A stretch of 32,628 nt of DNA from Steroidobacteraceae bacterium (GCA_025935615.1 JAICUY010000015.1:1-32628), one strand, 5' to 3'. Shown: positions 21,677 to 29,927, numbered from the stretch's first letter. Numbers and translations: made by a program. Notes: generated from the letters alone by a model not told the origin.

Positions 21677-21712
21677 AGTCTAGCCTCTGGTCCGGGAGAA
21701 GAACCACTTCTC
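21677..21712 (-). promoter_or_regulatory. Promoter candidate of the MBL-GH84-FGGY operon with hairpin
   Basis: Minus-strand TAGACT (21682-21677) ends 9 nt before ATG 21667. Upstream, an inverted repeat GAGAAG-N5-CTTCTC (21696-21712) lies over the expected -35, a possible operator. The rest of the 200-bp divergent gap to 21868 shows no gene. Confidence 0.4.
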
Positions 21713-21868
21713 GCTGCGCGCTCGCACACCGACCGACCGAGCATGGTGACAGGAGGCACAAGATGTGCTTCTCTGTCCGAAGACCATTGGCGTGCACGCC
21801 GGGCTGCTGCGTGCTGCACGCTTCTCGCTCTTCGGGGGACCTCCTTGGGGCGAGCGAAAGGAGGAGCG

Positions 21869-22342
21869 ATGCGCGAGCATCCGAACGCTGCGTTGGTGCG
21901 ACAAGCTCTCGAGGCGCTGCTGGGTGGCGACCTGGCGACCTTCAGCACGGCGTTCGCCGACGACGTGGTCTGGCACGTCCCCGGTGACGGGCCGCTGGCC
22001 GGCGAGTATCGCGGCCTCGCGTCACTGCTCGCGCTGTTCGGCCGGCAGGTGGGCCTGAGTGACGGAACGCTTCAAGTCGAGCTTCACGACGTGATGGCCA
22101 GCGACGACCACGCGGTCGCCTGGCAGCAGATCACCGCCGAGCGTGACGGTTTCCTGCTCGACGTGGTCGAGGCGCTGGTCTTCCACATCCGCGACGGCAA
22201 GGTGGCCGAGGTGTGGCAGCGCACCGACCAGTACATGGTCGACGACTTCTTCTCCTACGGCGCGTCGCGCCGTCCGCGCAGGCGTCGCAAGCAGGCGATC
22301 CCGGTCGGGCTCGCCGACAGCCGAGTCACCGCTCGCGCCTAA
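21869..22342 (+). CDS. NTF2-like (SnoaL-like) protein with basic tail
   Basis: 157 aa. Cone-shaped NTF2/SnoaL fold: NAALVRQALEALLGGDLATFSTAFADDVVWHVPGDGPLAGEYRGLASLLALF, then DDHAVAWQQITAERDG and ALVFHIRDGKVAEVWQRTDQYMVDDFF. These folds serve as enzymes (isomerase, hydrolase) or ligand binders; no specific function can be assigned. The C-terminal 25 residues are Arg/Lys-rich (RRPRRRRKQ) and outside the fold. The frame is open from 21743, but ATG 21869 has a perfect AGGAGG at 21859-21864, 4 nt before the start. Divergent from the MBL operon and followed by the sugar ABC transporter. Confidence 0.75.
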   Translation: MREHPNAALVRQALEALLGGDLATFSTAFADDVVWHVPGDGPLAGEYRGLASLLALFGRQVGLSDGTLQVELHDVMASDDHAVAWQQITAERDGFLLDVVEALVFHIRDGKVAEVWQRTDQYMVDDFFSYGASRRPRRRRKQAIPVGLADSRVTARA

Positions 22343-22421
22343 CAATTCACGGCTCTCGCAATGAGCCAAAGCTCACGCGGCGCCCATCCCGCGCTGCAAA
22401 CGACAGGGCGCGAACGCTGCT

Positions 22422-22436
22422 GGGTGGCACGCACCC
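22422..22436 (+). terminator. Weak hairpin after the NTF2-like gene
   Basis: GGGTG (22422-22426), loop GCACG, CACCC (22432-22436). It is a short stem without a T-run, so termination is uncertain. Confidence 0.2.
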
Positions 22437-22482
22437 TGCTCACTCGGCTCGCCAATCAGAGCCGGTCGCATGCCCCGAATTG

Positions 22483-22501
22483 TTGACATGCGAGCGCTCG
22501 C
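22483..22501 (+). promoter_or_regulatory. Likely promoter/operator of the sugar ABC transporter
   Basis: Consensus TTGACA at 22483-22488, directly followed by the perfect palindrome GCGAGCGCTCGC (22490-22501), a LacI-like operator in size and symmetry. The -10 is unclear: GAGAGT at 22507 has the right spacing, TAGCAT at 22516 is too far. The binding-protein gene starts at 22586 with GGAGG 6 nt before it. Confidence 0.5.
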
Positions 22502-22585
22502 TGGGTGAGAGTGCATAGCATAGGCAAAGATCCGACTAACGGGCCGCCCCGGTCGGTCCATCGTTCCAACACCTGGAGGGCTAGT

Positions 22586-23980
22586 ATGCGTCGGGCCGTA
22601 CCCATTCTCGTTTCCATGGTCCTTCTGCTCGCCGCGTGCGGGCCGAACGCGGCCACCCCCAATCCGACCACCGCCGGCGGCGGGTCGCAGCCCGCATCGG
22701 GGCCGCCGGCATCGCTCGAGCCACTCAAGGCCGAGGGTAAGCTCTTCGCCTACGGGTTCGCCTACAAGACTGGCGACATCATCGCCCAGACGCGCGCCGA
22801 CGTGTTCAAAGACGCCTATCCGGACGTCGACGTGACCTGGAGTGAGAGTGGATTCGAGGACCAGAAGTTCCTGACCGCGCTCGCCAGCAGCGACAAGCCG
22901 GACGTGGTCAACATGCCCCGCAACAAGATCGGTACGTACGTCGCCCAGGGTGTCCTCGATCCAATCAGCGACTGCGTCGGCAAGACCGGCTTCGACACCA
23001 ACGTCTTCTACGAGGCCGCGCGCAACGACGTCACGGTCGACGGGCAGATGTACGCGTTCCCGGAGTTCTATAACACCCGCAACTGGATCATCAACAACAA
23101 GGCCTTCGAGGACGCCGGGATCGACCCGGACAGCCTGGACTTCAGCGACTGGGATGCGATCGCCGCCGCCAACGAGAAGCTCGTCAAGAAGAATGGCGAC
23201 AAGATCACGCGCATCGGCATCGACCCCAAGATCCCCGAGTTCCTTCCGCTGTGGGTCAAGGCCAACGGCGGCGCGGTGATGAGCGACGACGGGCTGACCT
23301 CGCAGTTGGACTCGCAGGAGACCATCGACGCGGTCAAGTACACGACCGATCTCGTCAAGGCCCAGGGCGATCCCACCAAGTGGCTCGACTTCCGCAACAC
23401 GTGGGACTTCTTCGGGGGCAAGAACCAGGTCGCGAGCAACCAGATCGGCGCCTGGCCGATGGAGCAGTGGTACCTGAACGTCCTGGCCCAGAACTCGCCT
23501 GACGTCGACATCACCGTCAAGCCCTTCCTGACCAAGGACGGCCAGCCGATCACCCTCGAGGACGGCAACAGCTGGGCGATCGTGTCCGGCACCGACAACC
23601 CGGATGCCGCCTGCGCCCTCGTCACGACCATGGTCGCCACCGACACGTGGGTGGCGGCGGCGAAGGCCCGGCAGGAGGATGCCGAGAAGAACAACAAGCC
23701 GCAGACCGGTGTCTACAGCGGTAACCAGGAGGCGGACCAGATCATCTTCGATAAGTACGTCGACCTGTCGGACATGCCGGTCTTCGAGGCAGCCGTGAAG
23801 GCCGTGCTTGACAACCAGGCGAACGCGTTCGGCTGGCCGCCGAGCCCGGGCGCTGCTGGCTTCCAGACGGCCATGACCGATGGCGTCAATCGCGTCCTGT
23901 CGGGCGGTGCGACACCGGAGGACTCGATGAGCCGTGCGAACCAGGAGGCACAGGACGCGATCGACTCGAACGCGCCCTAG
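22586..23980 (+). CDS. Sugar ABC transporter substrate-binding lipoprotein
   Basis: 464 aa. Lipoprotein signal MRRAVPILVSMVLLLAAC (lipobox LAAC), then a P/T/G-rich linker. The mature part is an extracellular solute-binding protein of family 1 (maltose/oligosaccharide type): FKDAYPDVDVTWSES, PDVVNMPRNKI, MYAFPEFYNTRNWIINNKAFEDAGIDPD, WPMEQWY and a C-terminal FQTAMTDGVNRVLSGGATPEDSM. The family captures mono- or oligosaccharides outside the membrane. First gene of the transporter operon, with a strong Shine-Dalgarno. ATG 22586 is chosen over the open 22505 because only it gives the lipoprotein signal. Confidence 0.9.
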   Translation: MRRAVPILVSMVLLLAACGPNAATPNPTTAGGGSQPASGPPASLEPLKAEGKLFAYGFAYKTGDIIAQTRADVFKDAYPDVDVTWSESGFEDQKFLTALASSDKPDVVNMPRNKIGTYVAQGVLDPISDCVGKTGFDTNVFYEAARNDVTVDGQMYAFPEFYNTRNWIINNKAFEDAGIDPDSLDFSDWDAIAAANEKLVKKNGDKITRIGIDPKIPEFLPLWVKANGGAVMSDDGLTSQLDSQETIDAVKYTTDLVKAQGDPTKWLDFRNTWDFFGGKNQVASNQIGAWPMEQWYLNVLAQNSPDVDITVKPFLTKDGQPITLEDGNSWAIVSGTDNPDAACALVTTMVATDTWVAAAKARQEDAEKNNKPQTGVYSGNQEADQIIFDKYVDLSDMPVFEAAVKAVLDNQANAFGWPPSPGAAGFQTAMTDGVNRVLSGGATPEDSMSRANQEAQDAIDSNAP

Positions 23981-24007
23981 CGTGTGACATGAGCTGAGGT
24001 TCAAGGC

Positions 24008-24967
24008 ATGACAGCCGGGATCCAGGGTCGAGAGGTACGGGTCATCGGCGGAGTTCCGTGGACGCGGAACACCCGTCAAGATCTCAAGTGGGTTCTCCTC
24101 TTCCTCTCGCCCTGGATCATCGGCTTCATCGTCCTCACCGCGGGGCCGATGCTGTGGACGCTGTACCTCAGCTTCACCAACTACAACCCGATCCGACCGG
24201 TCACCAACTTCGTCGGAATCGAGAACTACGCCCGCATGTTGAAGGACCCGCACGTCCTCAACTCGCTGTACAACACGATCTTCTACACGGTCCTCCATGT
24301 GCCGCTGTCGATGGGCATCGCCCTGCTGCTGGCGCTGATGCTGAACCGCATCGGCGGCCGATCCGCCGGCTTCTTCCGGACGGCGTTCTACATTCCCAAC
24401 GTCACGCCCGCCGTCGCCGTGGGCACCCTCTTCCTGCTGCTGCTCAACGGCAACAGCGGCGTCATCAACGGCGTGCTCGGCTTCTTCGGGATCGACGGAC
24501 CAAGCTGGCTCAATGACCCGACCTGGGTGAAACCGGGGATCATCATCATGAGCCTGTGGACGGTGGGCAACACCGTCGTGATCTACTTCGCGGCACTCAA
24601 GAACGTCCCGCTGGAGATGTACGAGGCGGCGCGCATCGACGGCGCGAGCGCCTGGGACCAGTTCCGCAACATCACGGTGCCCATGATCAGCGGTGCGTTG
24701 TTCTTCACCTTCGTCATCAACACCATCGCCTCGCTGCAGCTGTTCACCGAGGTGTACACCATGTTCTTCGGTGCGCAGCAGGGCCAGTCGTCGGGTGCCG
24801 GCGACGCGGCCGAGTTCTACGTGATCTATCTCTTCCACGAGGCGTTCGAGGTGTTCCGGATGGGCTACGCCTCGGCACTGGCCTGGCTGCTGTTCGCGGT
24901 GATCCTGGTCATCACGGTGGTCCAGATCCGCGTCAGCCGCCGCTTCGTCTACTACGAGGGAGAGTGA
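24008..24967 (+). CDS. Sugar ABC transporter permease (MalF/UgpA-like)
   Basis: 319 aa, six helices; LKWVLLFLSPWIIGFIVLTAGPMLWTLYLSFTNYNP marks the family N-terminus. The ATPase-coupling EAA loop is visible as MYEAARIDGASAWDQFRNITVPM (about 210-232). Partner of the permease that follows 1 bp later and of the binding protein before it. No ATPase is encoded in the window; such transporters often share one MsiK/UgpC-type ATPase encoded elsewhere. Confidence 0.9.
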   Translation: MTAGIQGREVRVIGGVPWTRNTRQDLKWVLLFLSPWIIGFIVLTAGPMLWTLYLSFTNYNPIRPVTNFVGIENYARMLKDPHVLNSLYNTIFYTVLHVPLSMGIALLLALMLNRIGGRSAGFFRTAFYIPNVTPAVAVGTLFLLLLNGNSGVINGVLGFFGIDGPSWLNDPTWVKPGIIIMSLWTVGNTVVIYFAALKNVPLEMYEAARIDGASAWDQFRNITVPMISGALFFTFVINTIASLQLFTEVYTMFFGAQQGQSSGAGDAAEFYVIYLFHEAFEVFRMGYASALAWLLFAVILVITVVQIRVSRRFVYYEGE

Positions 24968-24968
24968 G

Positions 24969-25880
24969 ATGGCAACCGGCGAGACGCAGCTGGATAGAAC
25001 GCTTCCCGGGAGCGGCGCGCGTGTCGCGGTCGGTCAGAAGATCGACCCGGGCAAGCTGGCGTTCCGCGTCGGTTTTCTGCTTCTGCTGGCCTTCTTCACC
25101 ATCCTGTTCCTGTATCCCCTCGTCTGGCTGCTCTCCGCCTCGCTCAAGCCGGGGTCGGAGGTGTTCAGCGGCGGGCTGATCGGCAGCAGCCTGATGTGGT
25201 CCAACTACCCCAAGCTGATCTCGGACCAGCCGGTGCTGCAGTGGACCTGGAACAGCGTGCTGGTGACGGTGCTGGCCTCGTCGACGGTGACCATCAGCTC
25301 AGCGCTGGTGGCGTTCGCCTTCGCTTACTTCCGCTTCCCGTTTCGCGGCCTGGTCTTCGGCTTGGTGCTCGCCGGCATGATGCTGCCCGGCGCGGTGACG
25401 ATGATCCCCAATTACCTGATCTGGGACTACCTCGGCTGGACCAACACGCTCGTGCCGTTGTGGGCGGGCAATCTGTTCGCGTCACCGTTCTACATCTTCA
25501 TGCTGCGGCAGTTCTTCCTGGGTTTGCCGCGCGAGCTGTTCGACGCGGCGCGGGTCGATGGCGCGAACTACCTGCGCATGTGGTGGTCGGTGGCGCTGCC
25601 GTTGACGCGCGCCGCGCTGATCGTGGTCTTCGTCTTCGAGCTGAAGGTGGCGTGGACCGACCTCGTCAAGCCGCTCATCTTCCTGCGCGACCTGCCCACC
25701 TTTACCCTGCCGGCCGGCCTGAAGGCGATCGTCGACAACCCGTCGATCGGCGGCGAGAAGCACTTCGAGCTGCTGGCGGTTGGCGGCGTGATCGTCACCC
25801 TGCCGATGGTCATCGTCTTCTTCCTGGCGCAGCGCTACTTCATCGAGGGGATCGCCACCACGGGCTCGACCGGCCGCTGA
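24969..25880 (+). CDS. Sugar ABC transporter permease (MalG/UgpE-like)
   Basis: 303 aa, six helices. N-terminal cytoplasmic tail of about 35 residues, then FLLLLAFFTILFLYPLVWLLSASLKPG. The EAA loop is LFDAARVDGANYLRMWWSVALPLTRAAL (about 190-217). The final helix ends VIVFFLAQRYFIEGIATTGSTGR, the usual MalG-type end. The start is 2 nt after the upstream stop with GGGAGAG before it. Last gene of the transporter operon, followed by a cluster of palindromic repeats. Confidence 0.9.
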   Translation: MATGETQLDRTLPGSGARVAVGQKIDPGKLAFRVGFLLLLAFFTILFLYPLVWLLSASLKPGSEVFSGGLIGSSLMWSNYPKLISDQPVLQWTWNSVLVTVLASSTVTISSALVAFAFAYFRFPFRGLVFGLVLAGMMLPGAVTMIPNYLIWDYLGWTNTLVPLWAGNLFASPFYIFMLRQFFLGLPRELFDAARVDGANYLRMWWSVALPLTRAALIVVFVFELKVAWTDLVKPLIFLRDLPTFTLPAGLKAIVDNPSIGGEKHFELLAVGGVIVTLPMVIVFFLAQRYFIEGIATTGSTGR

Positions 25881-25904
25881 GCTCCTCGGCGAGGCCTGCC
25901 CTCG

Positions 25905-26102
25905 TAGCCATCCGGTGGCTCTATGGGCGAACGGGGCCAGCCATGCGCGCGTTCGGGCACCAATGTGGCCACCCCGTGGCTCTAGCCATGAACGAAGGGC
26001 CTGCAGCCGCGTGAAGGTGAGCGCCGTGGGGTCCGCCCGCGCCGGCCATTCGCCGTTAGAGCCATCTCGTGGCGACGCGCGCGCTGCGCCCTCGGATGGC
26101 TA
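25905..26102. repeat. Cluster of REP-like palindromic elements between convergent genes
   Basis: Three copies of a short palindrome of the form TAGAGCCA-N5-TGGC or its complement: 25907-25923 (AGCCA-TCCGG-TGGCT), 25968-25983 (GCCAC-CCC-GTGGC then TCTA... direction) and 26057-26073 (TAGAGCCA-TCTCG-TGGC). In addition, TAGCCATCCG at 25905-25914 is perfectly inverted as CGGATGGCTA at 26093-26102, which overlaps the stop codon of the minus-strand glycosidase gene. It occupies nearly all of the 25881-26099 gap; no gene is seen there. Confidence 0.65.
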
Positions 26103-27854
26103 TGCTCCACTGACCAAATCGGACCGATAGCGCGCCCACGCCTCCCGAACCGCGGCGTAGTCCTCTTCCCGCAGCGCCTCGCCCGAACAGTCGATGTGCG
26201 TCGTGTAGTACAGCGACGGAACGCCCAGCTCGCTTTGCACCTCGAGGTAGCGGCGCCAGGTGGCGCGGTCGGGCATGGCCCAGTTGTCGGTGTCGATCAG
26301 CACGTTGGGCAGCGTCGCCCGCGCGATGCGCGCGCGGTGGACCATGTGCGCCACGAAGTCGGCGCCCGGCGACGGGTCTTCCAGCCGCTGCACGTCGTTG
26401 AGGCGAATCATGTCGGTGACGTCGGCGAAGGCCGGGTTCGGGGTGTGGGTCATGACCAGCGCATCCGGCTTGGCACGCTTGGCGGCCTGGTAGATCACTT
26501 CCAGAAGCCGATGCAGCAGCTCCACTCCCCACGACTCCCCGTGGCGGCTCATGCCGGGACCCGATGGCGTCATCGCGGTGAAGTCGACCTTGAGGCCGTC
26601 GGCGTCGTAGCCGTCGGGTGACAGCATGCGGCTGATCGCCGCCTCCAGCCGTTCGATGTAGGCAGGGTTCGTGGGGTCGGCGGTCACCGGCAGGCCGGCC
26701 GCATTGCGGACGCAGAGCTCCGGCGGCACGCCCTCCGCATCCCACGCCTTCCACCACAGCAGCAGGCGGCGACCTTCGGCGTGGCGCTGCGCGATCCAGC
26801 CGCGCAGGTCCGGCCAGCGTTCCGGATCGGGCTCGCCGGAGCCGTAGGCGAGCTCCCACTTGTCGTCAATCACGACCGTCCCCGGGTCGACGCCGTGCTC
26901 GGCCAGCTGCGCCAGGAAGGCGTCGTACTGCCGCTGCGTGGAGAAGTCGGGCGCGCGACCGATGCCGCCCGACCAGGCGAGGTGGCACTGCGCTCCCCAG
27001 CCGCAGAAGATCGGCTCGCGCCACCACGGCGCCGGGTCGCGGGCAGGCCGCCCGAAGCCGATGGCCGCGACGTACGAGGCGATCCCGGCGTAGGGATCGG
27101 GGGCGCCGAAGGTGAAGAGGAGCCAGGGCGTGGCGAACGAGCCGTCGACCCGCGCGGCGCCTTCGTAGGAGAGCCGCACGTCGAAGGTTCGCTCCCCCGG
27201 CTCGTAGTGGAAGCCGGTGTAGTGCTCGGTGCCGCGTTCCGCGGCCACGCCGAACGTCATCCAAGGCCCGTCCGGCAGGCCGGGACCGCTCATCGGGGAG
27301 CGGCTGACGGCGAAGCACAGCGGCGGCGGGGTGAAGAACCAGTTGCCGCGTCCCGGCTGCGATCCGCCGACGACGTCGACCGAGGCAGGCTCCGCGGCCG
27401 GGACCGCCAGCGCATCGGGCGAGGACGGGCCGGGATTGACGAGCGAGCGGAAGGCGGAGCCGCTGGCGAACCAGCCGGTCCCGCGGCGCGGATCGGCCGA
27501 GCTGTAGCCACCGAGCAGGCGGACATCGGTCAGCCAACCGGAACCTGTGACCTCGGCGCCCAGCGCCAGGTGGTCCTCGCGGCAGCGGATCATCAGGCGC
27601 CGCGTCTCCCACACCGAGCTGTGCGCGTCGACGGTAACGGTCGCGCCCTCCGCATCGGTCTCGACAACCGGGTCGGAAAGCGCCGTGCTGTCGTCCAGGC
27701 CGGCGGTGGTGTGCAGCGACGCGGTCAGCAGCAGGTTCGCCCACGGGTCGCCGGCCGCATCGGTCACGAGGGCGTAGGGTCGGCCGGGCCGGATGTGCAG
27801 CGTGTAGGCGCGCGCGGCGATCCGGATGCCGTCCTCGCGGCTGACGCTGACCAT
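26100..27854 (-). CDS. Alpha-glycosidase, GH31/GH36-like (probable alpha-galactosidase)
   Basis: 584 aa. N-terminal beta-sandwich (about 1-270), then a TIM barrel. Barrel signatures: VVIDDKWELAYGSGEPDPERWPDLRGWI near 325-352, HAEGRRLLLWWKAWD, the nucleophile strand DGLKVDFTAM near 423 (GH31/36 K-x-D), MTHTPNP, and the acid/base candidate in LIDTDNWAMPDRATWRRY near 521. This pattern fits clan-D-like retaining alpha-galactosidases and relatives. No signal peptide, so it works on imported oligosaccharide. Convergent with the ABC transporter genes. ATG 27854 lies 6 nt after TAGCAT. The stop codon overlaps a palindromic repeat. Confidence 0.75.
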   Translation of the reverse strand: MVSVSREDGIRIAARAYTLHIRPGRPYALVTDAAGDPWANLLLTASLHTTAGLDDSTALSDPVVETDAEGATVTVDAHSSVWETRRLMIRCREDHLALGAEVTGSGWLTDVRLLGGYSSADPRRGTGWFASGSAFRSLVNPGPSSPDALAVPAAEPASVDVVGGSQPGRGNWFFTPPPLCFAVSRSPMSGPGLPDGPWMTFGVAAERGTEHYTGFHYEPGERTFDVRLSYEGAARVDGSFATPWLLFTFGAPDPYAGIASYVAAIGFGRPARDPAPWWREPIFCGWGAQCHLAWSGGIGRAPDFSTQRQYDAFLAQLAEHGVDPGTVVIDDKWELAYGSGEPDPERWPDLRGWIAQRHAEGRRLLLWWKAWDAEGVPPELCVRNAAGLPVTADPTNPAYIERLEAAISRMLSPDGYDADGLKVDFTAMTPSGPGMSRHGESWGVELLHRLLEVIYQAAKRAKPDALVMTHTPNPAFADVTDMIRLNDVQRLEDPSPGADFVAHMVHRARIARATLPNVLIDTDNWAMPDRATWRRYLEVQSELGVPSLYYTTHIDCSGEALREEDYAAVREAWARYRSDLVSGA

Positions 27855-27860
27855 GGACCG

Positions 27861-27866
27861 ATGCTA
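27861..27866 (-). promoter_or_regulatory. -10 box TAGCAT for the alpha-glycosidase gene
   Basis: Minus-strand TAGCAT ends 6 nt before ATG 27854 with no Shine-Dalgarno. The box overlaps one copy of the GCATCGGT octamer that recurs across the window. Confidence 0.5.
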
Positions 27867-27906
27867 CCCGCTTGCGGCCCGGTGCTTGCTGCAGACAACA
27901 TCACGT

Positions 27907-28572
27907 ATGACCAAGCGCGTCACCATCATCCATACCGTCCCCAGCCTCGAGCCCGTCTTCCGCCGCCTCGCCAACGAGCTGCTGCCCGGCGTCGAGCAGG
28001 AGCACGTCGTCGACGAGAGCCTCCTGCGCGACGCGATCGCGCACGACCGGCTGACGCCCGAGATCAGCTCCCGGCTGGCCGATCACATTCGCGACGCCGA
28101 AGCGTCCGGGACCGATGCGATCCTCGTCACCTGCTCCTCGGTCGGCTTCGCCGCAGAGCAGGCGGCGCGGTCGGCGTCGGTGCCGGTGCTGCGGGTCGAC
28201 GAGCCGATGGTGGTCGAGGCCATCCGCGCCGGACGGCGCATTGGCGTGCTGGCCACGCTGTCGAGCACGCTGCAGCCGACGGTCGAGCTGGTGCAGCGGC
28301 TGGCCGAGCGCGAGGGGCGCTCGGTGGAGGTCGTCCCGCGCGTGGTCGGCGGCGCCTTCGATGCGCTGCGTGCGGGCGACGTCGAGCGCCACGACGCGTT
28401 GGTCCGCGAGGGGTTCGACGCGTTGCAGGACGACGTCGACGTGGTGCTGCTGGCCCAGGCGTCCATGGCCCGCGTCGTCGACTCCCTTCCCGAGTCGGCG
28501 CGACGCGTGCGCGTGCTGTCCTCGCCGCGGCTCGGCGTCGAACGGCTGGCCGCGGTCGTCGGGGCCCGCTAG
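27907..28572 (+). CDS. Asp/Glu/hydantoin racemase-family protein lacking the second catalytic Cys
   Basis: 221 aa. Two-domain pseudo-symmetric racemase fold. First catalytic-type Cys76 in AILVTCSSVG. At the mirrored position, where two-base racemases carry a second Cys, the sequence reads LLAQASMAR (181-189), with Ala185-Ser186. Racemization by the usual two-thiol path is therefore unlikely; decarboxylase-, isomerase- or sugar-acid-related roles have been seen or proposed in such one-Cys relatives. It lies between glycosidase genes on the opposite strand, divergent from the alpha-glycosidase (52-bp gap) and overlapping the GH1 gene tail to tail. Function unknown. Confidence 0.75.
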   Translation: MTKRVTIIHTVPSLEPVFRRLANELLPGVEQEHVVDESLLRDAIAHDRLTPEISSRLADHIRDAEASGTDAILVTCSSVGFAAEQAARSASVPVLRVDEPMVVEAIRAGRRIGVLATLSSTLQPTVELVQRLAEREGRSVEVVPRVVGGAFDALRAGDVERHDALVREGFDALQDDVDVVLLAQASMARVVDSLPESARRVRVLSSPRLGVERLAAVVGAR

Positions 28573-29915
28573 CCGCGGCCGTTCGAGCGAATCACGTCGG
28601 CGTACCAGTGCGCACTCGCTTTCGGGATGCGGCGCTGGTCGTTGGCGTAGTCGACGTAGACGAGACCGAAGCGGGGGCCGTATCCCATCGCCCATTCGAA
28701 GTTGTCGAGCAGCGACCAGACGAAGTAGCCACGCAGGTCGACGCCGTCGGCGATCGCCCGTTCCGTGGCCTCGAAGTGCGCGCGGAGGTACTCGATCCGG
28801 CGCGGATCGTCGACCGCGCCGTCCGGACCGATACGGTCGTCGAGCGAGATGCCGTTCTCGGTGACGTACAGCGGGAGGGGCGGGTAATCGCGCTTCAGCC
28901 GGGTCAGCAGGTCGTACAGGCCCCAGGGCGTGATCTCCCAGCCCAGGTCACTGGTGTTGATGCCCGGATCGGCGGCCGGCTCGACCTTCCAGCCGAATTC
29001 CTCGTCCGATGCGCTGACGACACGGCGGTTGTAGTAGTTGACCCCCAGGAAGTCGCTCGGCGTGGCGATCGTCGCCAGGTCGCCATCGCGGACAGCGGCC
29101 AGCGCATCGGCGCCGGCGGCTGCGAAGACGGCGCGCGTGTCATCCGGATAGGTGCCGAGGAACAGCGGGTCGAGGAAGCGGCGGTTGGTGTATCCGTCCG
29201 AACCGATGACGGCGGCGCGGTCCGCATCGGTATCGGTTTTGGGGTAGGTGGCGAACAGATTGAGGGTGATGCCGATCTGTCCGTTCCGCCCGCTGGACCG
29301 ATACGCCTGTACCGCGCGACCGTGGCTCAGCAGCAGGTGGTGGCTGACGTCGAGCATCTCCTGCAGGTTCTCGTGGCCCGGCGCGTGGATGCCGCGCAGG
29401 TAGCCGAGGACGGCGATGACCCACGGCTCGTTCTGCGTGATCCAGATCGGGACGCGGTCGCCCAGCTTCTCGAAGCAGGTGTTCGCGTGGTGCGCGAAGG
29501 CCTCGACGGTGTCGCGGTTGACCCAGCCACCTCGGTCCTGCAGCGCCTGTGGCAGGTCCCAGTGGAAGAGAGTCGCCGCGGGCCTGATGCCGCGTTCGAG
29601 GAGCCTGTCGACCAGGCGGTCGTAGAAGGCAAGGCCGCGCTCGTTGAGCGTGGTGCCGCCCTCCGGGAAGAGGCGTGGCCAGGCGATGGAGAAGCGGTAC
29701 GCTCGGAGGCCGAGATCGGCCATGAGCGCCACGTCATCGGCCCAGCGGTGGTAGTGGTCGTCGGCGACGTCGCCGGTGTCGCCGTGCTCGACCTTGCCCA
29801 GGGTGTGGCTGAAGGTGTCCCAGATGCTCTGGCCGCGACCGTCCTCGTTGACAGCGCCCTCGATCTGGTAGGAGCTGGTGGCGGCGCCCCACAGGAAGTC
29901 AGGCGGGAAGGGCAT
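28569..29915 (-). CDS. Family GH1 beta-glycosidase (beta-glucosidase-like)
   Basis: 448 aa, the normal GH1 length. N-terminal signature FLWGAATSSYQIEGA at 8-22; acid/base Glu163 in TQNEPW; nucleophile near Glu354 in YVTENGIS; C-terminal SLLDNFEWAMGYGPRFGLVYVDY. Cleaves terminal beta-linked glucose, galactose or mannose from oligosaccharides; cytoplasmic, no signal peptide. Start ATG 29915 is 6 nt after TAGCCT. Its stop codon TAG and that of the racemase-like gene on the other strand share a CTAG at 28569-28572. Confidence 0.95.
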   Translation of the reverse strand: MPFPPDFLWGAATSSYQIEGAVNEDGRGQSIWDTFSHTLGKVEHGDTGDVADDHYHRWADDVALMADLGLRAYRFSIAWPRLFPEGGTTLNERGLAFYDRLVDRLLERGIRPAATLFHWDLPQALQDRGGWVNRDTVEAFAHHANTCFEKLGDRVPIWITQNEPWVIAVLGYLRGIHAPGHENLQEMLDVSHHLLLSHGRAVQAYRSSGRNGQIGITLNLFATYPKTDTDADRAAVIGSDGYTNRRFLDPLFLGTYPDDTRAVFAAAGADALAAVRDGDLATIATPSDFLGVNYYNRRVVSASDEEFGWKVEPAADPGINTSDLGWEITPWGLYDLLTRLKRDYPPLPLYVTENGISLDDRIGPDGAVDDPRRIEYLRAHFEATERAIADGVDLRGYFVWSLLDNFEWAMGYGPRFGLVYVDYANDQRRIPKASAHWYADVIRSNGRG

Positions 29916-29921
29916 GGGTCA

Positions 29922-29927
29922 AGGCTA
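29922..29927 (-). promoter_or_regulatory. -10 box TAGCCT for the GH1 gene
   Basis: Minus-strand TAGCCT ends exactly 6 nt before ATG 29915, with no Shine-Dalgarno: leaderless arrangement. The gap 29916-30092 otherwise holds only a small hairpin. Confidence 0.5.

Noticed and set aside
22373-24838. An 821-codon minus-strand open frame.
   Set aside because: It lies antisense to the sugar-binding protein and first permease, with no recognisable domain.
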